The position numbers were made by a program, and so were the translations under genes. Under the pieces are notes generated by a model. It was not told where the DNA came from and searched no databases. It saw nothing but the letters and a program-made list of their open reading frames with translations. From assembly GCA_025356395.1 (NCBI GenBank), contig JANXTA010000175.1, positions 1 to 54,874 of the forward strand: DNA of 54,874 nt, read 5' to 3'. Origin of the DNA: Betaproteobacteria bacterium. GTDB lineage: Bacteria; Pseudomonadota; Gammaproteobacteria; Burkholderiales; Burkholderiaceae_D. The first letter of the stretch is position 1. Every line of letters starts with the position of its first letter. Of this stretch, positions 9,803-16,338 are shown piece by piece.

Positions 9803-10897
9803 TCAGCCCGCGATGGTGTCCAGCATCGGATAGTCGGTGTAGCCGTGCTGGTCGCCGCCGTAGAACGTCTTGCTGTCCGGCTTGCTCAACGGCGCATCGA
9901 GCAGGAAGCGCGTGACCAGGTCCGGGTTCGAGATGAACAGCTTGCCGAAGGCAACCATGTCGACCCGGCCGTCCGCGATGGCCGCTTCCGCGCGAGCCTT
10001 GTCGAAGTTCAGGTTCGCCATGTACGGACCCCCGAACGCGTTCTTGATCGCGCGATAATCGAAGCCGGTCTCCGGCTGGCTGTTACCGGCCATCATGTCG
10101 CCCTCGATGACGTGCAGGTAAGCCAGGCCCTTGCCGGCCAGCGCCTTCGCGACCGCCATGTAGAGCGGGAAGGGATCGCTCTCGTCGATGTCGTTGGCCT
10201 TGTTCTCGGGCGAGATGCGCACCCCGACCCTGTCGGCACCGACCTCGGCATTTACCGCGTCGACGACCTCGAGCAGCAGGCGCATGCGGTTCTCGATCGA
10301 GCCGCCGTAGGCATCGGTCCGGTGATTGGTCTTGTCCTTCAGGAACTGCTCGAGCAGGTAGCCGTTGGCGGCATGCACTTCGACGCCGTCGAAGCCGGCC
10401 GCGATCGCATGTCGCGCGGCGGTCCGATAGCCGGCGACGACTCCCGGCAGCTCCCCGATGTTCAGCGCGCGCGGCATGCTGAAGTCCTCGAAGCCCTTCG
10501 AGGTGAAGGCCTGGCCTTGCGCCACAATCGCCGAAGGGGCGACCGGTGCGCCATGGCCCGGCTGGAACTCGACGTGCGAGATGCGGCCGACATGCCACAG
10601 CTGCAAGAAGATCAGGCCGCCTGCTGCGTGAACCGCCCCGGTGATGAGCTTCCAGCCAGCGACCTGCTCGTCGCTGTAGACGCCCGGCGTCGAGATGTAG
10701 CCCTGGCCTTCGGGCACCACTTGCGTGGCTTCAGAAATGATCAGGCCAGCGCTCGCGCGCTGTGCGTAGTAGAGCGCGTTGAGTTCGTGCGGGACGTTGC
10801 CGTCGGCGGCCCGGCTGCGCGTGAGCGGCGCCATGACGATGCGGTTGCGCAGGGTGTAGGGGCCGACTTGCAGCGGAGTGAAGAGGTTCATGGTCAT
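9803..10897 (-). CDS. nemA: Old yellow enzyme, N-ethylmaleimide reductase type
   Basis: This is a 364-residue FMN-dependent alkene reductase of the OYE family. It starts LFTPLQVGPYTLRNRIVMAP and carries ATQVVPEGQGYISTPGVYS, LQLWHVGRISH and VEVHAANGYLLEQFLKD. The last of these contains the H175/N178 substrate-binding pair. Such enzymes use NAD(P)H to reduce activated C=C bonds, nitro compounds and maleimides in the cytoplasm. Most family members read HGANGYL here, so the Ala after His175 is a mild variation. The gene is monocistronic, with its own upstream gap of about 105 bp. That gap holds a perfect 14-bp palindrome (10926-10939). The start could also be the ATG at 10891. Confidence 0.88.
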   Translation of the reverse strand: MTMNLFTPLQVGPYTLRNRIVMAPLTRSRAADGNVPHELNALYYAQRASAGLIISEATQVVPEGQGYISTPGVYSDEQVAGWKLITGAVHAAGGLIFLQLWHVGRISHVEFQPGHGAPVAPSAIVAQGQAFTSKGFEDFSMPRALNIGELPGVVAGYRTAARHAIAAGFDGVEVHAANGYLLEQFLKDKTNHRTDAYGGSIENRMRLLLEVVDAVNAEVGADRVGVRISPENKANDIDESDPFPLYMAVAKALAGKGLAYLHVIEGDMMAGNSQPETGFDYRAIKNAFGGPYMANLNFDKARAEAAIADGRVDMVAFGKLFISNPDLVTRFLLDAPLSKPDSKTFYGGDQHGYTDYPMLDTIAG

Positions 10898-10925
10898 GGT
10901 CGTGGAGGAGGAGGGAAAGGAATGC

Positions 10926-10939
10926 CGGACTCGAGTCCG
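10926..10939. promoter_or_regulatory. 14-bp perfect palindrome upstream of nemA
   Basis: CGGACTCGAGTCCG is fully self-complementary and lies 29 bp upstream of the reductase start. OYE genes are commonly controlled by TetR- or LysR-type repressors that bind palindromes, so this is a candidate operator. No regulator gene is adjacent. Confidence 0.35.
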
Positions 10940-11002
10940 ATCGATAGAGGTAATGCCTGTCGCCGCAGATTCAATGGCGCAAGAATTGGTGGATTGGGCG
11001 CT

Positions 11003-11581
11003 TCAGACGTGCGCGATGGCGAGGACGCCGAGGATCGCGCCCAGGCTGGCCACGCCGTACACGCCCCACTGCAGCCAGTTGCGACGCGTGAGCAGCGCGA
11101 TCGCGGATAGCGCGATTGCGATCTGCAGAAGGGTCGTGGCCTGCGCCCAGCGATGGTGTTCGTGCATCAGCGCCTCCGACTGCGCGTCGAAGGTCTTGGA
11201 CTCGGCTTCGAGCTTCTCGGCGGCCTTCTGGATCTCGGCCTTCTCGCCCTTGTAGCGGGTGACTTCGCTGCGATAGCCCTCCTGCCGCTCGGGCGCGACC
11301 AGCACTGCCGCGAGCTCGGACAGGTTCTGCTTGTTGCTCTTGGCCTGGTAGTAGTTCCACTGGTTGGCGGCCTCGGTCTTGCGGATCGCCGCGTCGTTCT
11401 TCGCGAGCTGCGCAGTGGCCTGCGTCGCGCCGCCCTGGTACGAGAACATCGCACCGACGGTGGCGAGGATCGCGGTGGTCACCGCGATGCGACCCGAGAA
11501 GCGATCGCCACCGCCGTGTTCCGCTGCGTGCTCCAGCTCGTGGTCGTGCGGGCCGTGCACGTGGAATGCGTCGTCGGACAT
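11003..11581 (-). CDS. DUF4337-like membrane protein
   Basis: This 192-residue protein begins MSDDAFHVHGPHDHELEHA, a His-rich acidic tail. The ATG at 11581 is preceded by AAGAGAC. Layout: a cytoplasmic tail, one transmembrane span at about 32-50, a long charged helical region (about 60-140, with QWNYYQAKSNKQNL and repeated Lys/Glu) and two closely spaced C-terminal spans (about 145-190). This matches the layout of DUF4337 proteins as I know them. No biochemical role is established for the family. It stands downstream of folA on the same strand with a 34-bp gap, so it may be cotranscribed with thyA-folA. Confidence 0.72.
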   Translation of the reverse strand: MSDDAFHVHGPHDHELEHAAEHGGGDRFSGRIAVTTAILATVGAMFSYQGGATQATAQLAKNDAAIRKTEAANQWNYYQAKSNKQNLSELAAVLVAPERQEGYRSEVTRYKGEKAEIQKAAEKLEAESKTFDAQSEALMHEHHRWAQATTLLQIAIALSAIALLTRRNWLQWGVYGVASLGAILGVLAIAHV

Positions 11582-11615
11582 GGGCGTCTCTTGGTTGTGA
11601 TCGGGGCCGCGCGAA

Positions 11616-12113
11616 TCAGTCGGCCTCACGCCATCTTGCATAGTGCACGAACGCGTAGGGCAGGGCGTCGGGCCCGGCGCCCACGTGCGAGTCGCGCGAC
11701 GTCTCCACCCAGTCTTGCGGATCGAGCGCCGGAAAGAAGATGTCGCCCTCGATGTCGCGATCGATCTCGGTGACGAAGAGTCCCTGGGCCAGCGGCAGCG
11801 TGTCCGCGTAGAGCTGCGCACCGCCGATCACGAAGGCCTGCGGCGCTGCGCGACAGGCGGAGATCGCGGCGGCGATCGAAGGAGCCCGCTCGGTACCCAC
11901 GGCCTTCCATTGCGGGTTGCGCGTCACGACGAGGTTGCGACGCCCCGGCAAGGGCCGCCCGATCGATTCCCAGGTCTTGCGACCCATGATGATCGGGTGG
12001 CCCATCGTGGTCTGCTTGAAATGCGCGAGGTCCTCGGGCAGGCGCCACGGCAACGCGTTGTCACGACCGATGACGCCGTTGCGGGCGCGGGCGACGATGA
12101 GCGAGAGCTTCAT
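11616..12113 (-). CDS. folA: Dihydrofolate reductase
   Basis: This 165-residue enzyme reduces dihydrofolate to tetrahydrofolate with NADPH. Visible hallmarks are [20 protein letters not shown] with the catalytic acid D28, the nucleotide-binding stretch [16 protein letters not shown], and [10 protein letters not shown]. The ATG (12113-12111) shares one base with the TGA of thyA. The two genes are therefore translationally coupled, and both serve dTMP synthesis: ThyA oxidises methylene-THF to DHF and FolA recycles it. The length is typical. Confidence 0.95.
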   Translation of the reverse strand: MKLSLIVARARNGVIGRDNALPWRLPEDLAHFKQTTMGHPIIMGRKTWESIGRPLPGRRNLVVTRNPQWKAVGTERAPSIAAAISACRAAPQAFVIGGAQLYADTLPLAQGLFVTEIDRDIEGDIFFPALDPQDWVETSRDSHVGAGPDALPYAFVHYARWREAD

Positions 12114-12928
12114 CAGATCGCCACCGGGGCCTTGATGTGCGGCTCGAAGACGTAGTCGACGATCTCGAAGTCGTCGTAGACATAGTCGAAGATCGACCCC
12201 GGCTTGCGATGGATCACCAGCTTCGGCAACGCATGCGGCTTTCGCGCGAGCTGCGTGTCGACCTGCTCGAGATGGTTGGCGTAGAGATGGCAGTCGCCGC
12301 CGGTCCACACGAAGTCGCCGACGTCGAGGTCGGTCTGCTCGGCCACCAGATGCGTCAGCAGAGCGTACGACGCAATGTTGAACGGCACGCCCAGGAAGAT
12401 GTCCGCGCTGCGCTGGTAGAGCTGGCACGACAGCCGCCGCTTCGTCTCGCCCACGACCAGCGGCGCGACATAGAACTGAAAGAAGGCGTGGCAGGGGGGC
12501 AGCGCCATCTTCGGGATGTCGGCCACGTTCCAGGCCGACACGATTAGGCGGCGCGAGTCGGGATTGCTTTTGATGTCGCGGATGAGGTGGGCGATCTGGT
12601 CGACGTGCTCGCCGGACGGCGTCGGCCACGAGCGCCATTGGTAGCCATAGACCGGACCGAGTTCGCCATCGCCATCGGCCCATTCGTCCCAGATCGAGAC
12701 GCCGTTCGCCTTGAGGTATTGCACATTGGTCGAGCCCGAGAGGAACCACAGCAGCTCGTGAAAGATGGACTTCGTGTGCAGCTTCTTCGTGGTCAGCAGC
12801 GGGAAGCCTCTGGCCAGGTCAAAGCGCATCTGGAAGCCAAATACCGACCGCGTGCCGGTGCCGGTGCGGTCGGTCTTGGCGACGCCGTGCTGCTGCACGT
12901 GACGCATGAAGTCGAGGTAGGGATGCAT
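12113..12928 (-). CDS. thyA: Thymidylate synthase
   Basis: This 271-residue enzyme methylates dUMP to dTMP using 5,10-methylene-THF. It contains the family markers [25 protein letters not shown], the catalytic cysteine C146 in [12 protein letters not shown], and [18 protein letters not shown]. The C-terminus ends APVAI, as in bacterial ThyA. It heads the thyA-folA operon and is preceded by a clear -10 element (TATAAT on the minus strand at 12984-12979). Confidence 0.96.
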   Translation of the reverse strand: MHPYLDFMRHVQQHGVAKTDRTGTGTRSVFGFQMRFDLARGFPLLTTKKLHTKSIFHELLWFLSGSTNVQYLKANGVSIWDEWADGDGELGPVYGYQWRSWPTPSGEHVDQIAHLIRDIKSNPDSRRLIVSAWNVADIPKMALPPCHAFFQFYVAPLVVGETKRRLSCQLYQRSADIFLGVPFNIASYALLTHLVAEQTDLDVGDFVWTGGDCHLYANHLEQVDTQLARKPHALPKLVIHRKPGSIFDYVYDDFEIVDYVFEPHIKAPVAI

Positions 12929-12978
12929 GGGAATCCGAGCAGGCGCCGGTCGGTCAATGGCGTTGCGAAGCAGCGTCG

Positions 12979-13007
12979 ATTATAGCGTGCGGGCCATCGG
13001 CTGAAGA
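12979..13007 (-). promoter_or_regulatory. Probable sigma-70 promoter of thyA-folA
   Basis: Read on the minus strand, TCTTCA (13007-13002) is followed after 17 bp by a perfect TATAAT (12984-12979). Transcription would begin near 12972, about 44 bases before the thyA ATG. The -10 overlaps the stop codon of the upstream ABC exporter gene, so thyA need not depend on read-through. The -35 match is weak. Confidence 0.55.
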
Positions 13008-14860
13008 CTCGTGGTCGCCACCTCCGTCTGCATCGAGAACTGCATCGTGGCCAGCCGCGCGTACAACCCGCCGAGCGCCATCAGCTCCGCATGCGTGCCC
13101 GACTCGACGATGCGACCGCCGTCCATCGCAATGATGCGATCAGCCTTCTTGACGGTGGCCAGACGGTGCGCGATGACGATCGTCGTCCTGCCTTCCATCG
13201 CGGCTTCGAGCGCGCGTTGCACGGCTGCCTCGCTCTCGGCATCGAGCGCGCTGGTGGCCTCGTCGAGCAGCAGAACCGGCGGGTTGCGCAGGATCGCGCG
13301 CGCGATCGCGATGCGCTGGCGCTGACCGCCCGAGAGGCGCACGCCGCGTTCGCCGAGGAAGGTCGAATAGCCTTCCGGCATGCGCTCGATGAAGTCGTGC
13401 GCCTGCGCGGCCTTCGCGGCCATGACGATCTCGGCGTCCGTCGCGTCGGGACGGCCGTAGCGGATGTTCGCGCGCGCGTCGGCCGAGAAGATCACCGTGT
13501 CCTGCGGCACGATGCCGAGCGAGCTGCGCAGGTCGTCCAGCGACAGCGTGTCGATCGTACGGTCGCCCAGCGTGATGCGTCCCGCTTGCGGCGCGTAGAA
13601 GCGCATCAGCAACTGCAACACGGTCGACTTGCCGGCACCGGACGGTCCGACCAGCGCGACGTTCTCGCCGGCCGCAATGTCGAGCGTGAAGTCGGCCAGC
13701 GAGGCCGTGTCGGGACGCGACGGATAGTGGAACTGGACATGCTCGAAATGGACGGCGATGCCGCCTGGCAGAGCCTGAAACGGTGCCGCGTTCACCGGCG
13801 CTGCGATGTACGAGCGTGCATCGAGCAGTTCCATCAGGCGCTCGGTCGCACCGGCCGCGCGCAGCACGTCGCCCCAGGTCTCGGTGAGGCTGCCGATCGC
13901 GCCCGCGGTGATCACCGAATACAGGACGAATGCCGCGAGCAGTCCGGGAGACATCGTGCCGGCCATCACCGCGTTGGCGCCGAGCCACAGCACGAAGACG
14001 ATCGCGCCGAATACCAGCGTGATGACCAGCGTCGTGAGCCAGGCGCGCGTGGTGGTGCGGCGGATCGCCGTGGCGAAGCTGGCCTCGACGCTGTCGTGGA
14101 AGCGGCGGGCTTCAGCCGGCTCCTGCGTGAACGCCTGCACCGTCGGCATCGCGTTGAGGATCTCGCCTGCGAGCGCCGACGAGTCGGCGATGCGGTCCTG
14201 GCTCGCCTTCGACAGCTTGCGCACGCGCCGGCCCATCACGACGATCGGGATGATCACGAGCGCGAGCAGGCCGAACGTGATCGCGAACAGTTTCAGGCTC
14301 GTGAACGCCAGCATTCCCATGCCGCCGGCGAACAGGAACACGTTGCGCAAGCCCATCGACATGCTGGTCCCGACGACGGTCTGGATCAGCGTCGTGTCGG
14401 TGGTAAGGCGCGAAAGAACCTCGCCGCTGCGGGTCGTCTCGAAGAACTCCGGCGACTGGTCGAGCATCCGCGTGTAGACCGCGGTGCGCAGGTCGGCGAC
14501 CACGCGCTCGCCGAGCCAGCTCACCATGTAGAAGCGCGCTGCGGTCGAGGCCGCGAGCACGACCGCGACCGCGAAGAGACCGAGGAAATAGAGGTTGACG
14601 TGCGCGGTCGCCGCTCGATTGAGGGCGTTGCTGGCCTGTGCGAGCGATGCCGATGCCGGATCCACGGACAGGGGCGCCGTCGCCGTCGCCGAGAACCCGT
14701 GGTCGATCAGTTGCCGGAACGCGAGCGGCACGACCAGCGTCGACGCCGCGGCGATCACCAGGAACACGAAGGCCAGCGCCAGACGCGCGCGGTAAGGCGA
14801 CAGGAAAGGTACGAGGCGGCGCAATACCGCGAGTGACGATCGTTGGGGGGTGTCGGTCAT
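12980..14860 (-). CDS. Type-I ABC exporter (fused membrane and ATPase domains)
   Basis: This is a 626-residue half-transporter of the MsbA/multidrug type. Six membrane spans lie within about 25-320, and the nucleotide-binding domain is at about 368-600. Walker A is GPSGAGKST (405-413). The C-loop is RLSGGQRQRIAIARA, Walker B is PVLLLDEATSALD and the H-loop is IVIAHRLATVKKAD. It would work as a homodimer in the inner membrane. The substrate (lipid, drug or peptide) cannot be read from sequence. A divergent 229-bp gap with two GTCAC palindromes lies upstream. No partner gene is adjacent. Confidence 0.9.
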   Translation of the reverse strand: MTDTPQRSSLAVLRRLVPFLSPYRARLALAFVFLVIAAASTLVVPLAFRQLIDHGFSATATAPLSVDPASASLAQASNALNRAATAHVNLYFLGLFAVAVVLAASTAARFYMVSWLGERVVADLRTAVYTRMLDQSPEFFETTRSGEVLSRLTTDTTLIQTVVGTSMSMGLRNVFLFAGGMGMLAFTSLKLFAITFGLLALVIIPIVVMGRRVRKLSKASQDRIADSSALAGEILNAMPTVQAFTQEPAEARRFHDSVEASFATAIRRTTTRAWLTTLVITLVFGAIVFVLWLGANAVMAGTMSPGLLAAFVLYSVITAGAIGSLTETWGDVLRAAGATERLMELLDARSYIAAPVNAAPFQALPGGIAVHFEHVQFHYPSRPDTASLADFTLDIAAGENVALVGPSGAGKSTVLQLLMRFYAPQAGRITLGDRTIDTLSLDDLRSSLGIVPQDTVIFSADARANIRYGRPDATDAEIVMAAKAAQAHDFIERMPEGYSTFLGERGVRLSGGQRQRIAIARAILRNPPVLLLDEATSALDAESEAAVQRALEAAMEGRTTIVIAHRLATVKKADRIIAMDGGRIVESGTHAELMALGGLYARLATMQFSMQTEVATTSLQPMARTL

Positions 14861-14907
14861 GAGAGAGGTGAGAGCCTCGAAGAGGCCGGTGCGGCGGGCA
14901 GGTCGCC

Positions 14908-15007
14908 GTCACGGTGACAAGCGGTCGCTTTGGCGAACGCGCGATTTTGCCACGCGCGTCGATCGCCACTTTGCGCATGCCGTCGAAGTCACGCGGGGTC
15001 ACGTGAC
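14908..15007. promoter_or_regulatory. Two GTCAC...GTGAC palindromes in a divergent gap
   Basis: GTCACGGTGAC (14908-14918) and GTCACGTGAC (14998-15007) are near-identical palindromes 90 bp apart. They lie between the ABC exporter (minus strand) and the 72-residue protein gene (plus strand). The second is flanked by a longer inverted repeat, GAAGTCAC (14985-14992) and GTGACTTC (15003-15010). They could be paired operator sites for one dimeric regulator. Confidence 0.35.
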
Positions 15008-15089
15008 TTCCGCCTGTCAACCGGACGAGGCACTCTGCCGACGATTGACGCACCGCGCACGAACGCGTCGGCAGGATCGCGAGGACCCC

Positions 15090-15308
15090 ATGATCGAAAC
15101 GCACCGCTATCGCGGACACGAAGTCCGCATCGAACTGATCGAGGTCGCGCCGCGACAGTTCCGCTGGAAGTGGACCATCGACGGCACGCATGCCTTGCGC
15201 AGCCGCAACGTGTTGCTCAGCGAGGAGCAGGCGCGGTCGGAAGCCTTTCTCTACGCACAGGTCATGGTCGCCCGCATCGGGAACGTCGTGGCGACGGAAG
15301 GGGCTTGA
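15090..15308 (+). CDS. Small hypothetical protein, 72 residues
   Basis: The gene starts at an ATG preceded by GAGG at a 5-base distance, a good ribosome site. The product is soluble, with alternating hydrophobic and charged residues suggesting a beta-sheet N-terminal half (YRGHEVRIELIEVAPRQFRW) and a helical C-terminal half (LSEEQARSEAFLYAQVMV). No signal peptide, cysteine or known motif is seen. It may be a small DNA- or protein-binding beta-alpha domain, but I do not recognise it. Confidence 0.6.
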   Translation: MIETHRYRGHEVRIELIEVAPRQFRWKWTIDGTHALRSRNVLLSEEQARSEAFLYAQVMVARIGNVVATEGA

Positions 15309-15323
15309 TGTCGGTGCCGCGAG

Positions 15324-15395
15324 CGCGGGAATCCCGCGTCCTGAAACGTGAGCGAACACGGAACAACGTCGCAGTGTCCCCGCGTGCGCGGGGAC
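15324..15395. repeat. Pair of REP-like palindromes
   Basis: CGCGGGA-A-TCCCGCG (15324-15338) and GTCCCCGCG-TG-CGCGGGGAC (15376-15395) are two GC-rich hairpins between converging genes. The second has a 9-bp stem but no T-run. A related palindrome occurs at 33074-33091. Short CCCGCG-N2-CGCGGG hairpins in gaps resemble REP elements of other proteobacteria. Here they could also act as mRNA 3' ends. Confidence 0.45.
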
Positions 15396-15407
15396 GATGA
15401 AGCAGTG

Positions 15408-16046
15408 TCAACCGCGCTTCTTGCGACCGCGGGTCGCTGCCAGCGCGGTGCCGCCGAGCAGCAGCGCCAGCATCGTGCTCGGTTCCGGCACCGTGGCAAT
15501 GTTGTCGAAGCCGACGACGTTCGCGCTCGCGGTGAAGTCGAACGAGCGGGCGATGCCGCCGAAGCCCAGGGTCGCGAGCGACCACACATCCGCGATGCCC
15601 AGGCCGTCGAACACATTGGCCGCGAGGTCGATGCTGCCCAGCAGGGTGCCCGTGCCATTGAGGCCCGAATAGGCCTGGATGGCACCGGCGATGGCGGTCG
15701 GGCTCGAGTAAAAGAAGGCGAGCTTGTTGCTCACGCCCGATGTCACGTTGAGGAAGGCCCGGTCGCTCGGCTGGAACGTGAAGGCATAGGCGGTGCCCAG
15801 TGCAGACGGCGCGCCGCTGTAGTACGTGAAGGACGGGTCGTTCGACAGGCCGGACACATTGACGAACGACACGCCCGTGTTCGGGCCCGTCGTGCCGTCG
15901 CTGGCCGTGCCGCCGTTGTAGTAGTTCTGTACCTCGGTGCCGTAGTCCCAGTTCTTTTCGAAGTTCACCGAAAAGGCCGTGGCGGACGCGACGGTCGGTG
16001 CGATGGCCAGAAGGGCCAGGGCGGCGGCGGAAAGCAACTTCATCAT
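15408..16046 (-). CDS. PEP-CTERM surface protein, Pho-box-linked
   Basis: This 212-residue exported protein has GGAG upstream of two adjacent ATGs (16046 and 16043). The signal peptide reads MKLLSAAALALLAIAPTVASA. The mature part is Ser/Thr/Gly/Asn-rich and beta-like, with no cysteines and several NxS/T-like stretches. It ends in a sorting signal, VPEPSTMLALLLGGTALAA, followed by a basic RGRKKRG tail. These features are typical of PEP-CTERM extracellular-matrix proteins, whose individual functions are mostly unknown. A Pho-like box (16115-16160) points at it, which suggests phosphate control (inference). Confidence 0.82.
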   Translation of the reverse strand: MMKLLSAAALALLAIAPTVASATAFSVNFEKNWDYGTEVQNYYNGGTASDGTTGPNTGVSFVNVSGLSNDPSFTYYSGAPSALGTAYAFTFQPSDRAFLNVTSGVSNKLAFFYSSPTAIAGAIQAYSGLNGTGTLLGSIDLAANVFDGLGIADVWSLATLGFGGIARSFDFTASANVVGFDNIATVPEPSTMLALLLGGTALAATRGRKKRG

Positions 16047-16114
16047 GATTCTCCAGTGGACGGTTGAGCGGATCGGCACGGGCCGACGCATTGCGCCGGT
16101 GCCAAAAGGGGCGA

Positions 16115-16160
16115 AGTGTAGAAGGCGATCGACGACAGTGTCGTGACGGTCCGTGTCCCT
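16115..16160 (-). promoter_or_regulatory. Pho-box-like promoter toward the PEP-CTERM gene
   Basis: On the minus strand, three half-sites start at exact 11-bp steps: GGGACAC (16160-16154), CCGTCAC (16149-16143) and CTGTCGT (16138-16132). TACACT (16120-16115) follows after 11 bp as a -10. PhoB boxes are tandem CTGTCAT-like 7-mers every 11 bp, about 10 bp before the -10. The middle site is strong and the outer two are degenerate. A further GTCAC (16170-16166, minus strand) is nearly in phase. Confidence 0.5.
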
Positions 16161-16208
16161 TCCTCGTGACCGTTGCGTGGGCGCGAACGCGCCTTCCGAG
16201 GCGCTCCC

Positions 16209-16253
16209 GCGTCACATATTCGTCACGCTCCCGTCACTACCCGTTCGTAGCAT
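16209..16253 (+). promoter_or_regulatory. Pho-box-like promoter of the PHP hydrolase gene
   Basis: Three 7-mers, GCGTCAC (16209-16215), TCGTCAC (16220-16226) and CCGTCAC (16231-16237), repeat with exact 11-bp periodicity. The first spacer is ATAT, as in the E. coli consensus. TAGCAT (16248-16253) follows after exactly 10 bp, which is the position of the -10 element in PhoB-activated promoters. The predicted leader is about 80 nt to the ATG at 16339. The repeat is directly visible, and PhoB as the binder is inferred. Confidence 0.6.
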
Positions 16254-16338
16254 TAGGTGTTGCTGCGGTCCTCGATGCCTTCGAGGCGCACCGCCAGCCA
16301 CGCACATCTCACAACGCATGACACAGGGAACCCTCTCG

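Noticed and set aside
15376-15395. GC-rich hairpin as an intrinsic terminator
   Set aside because: The loop is only two bases and no T-run follows, so it is listed as a REP-like repeat instead.
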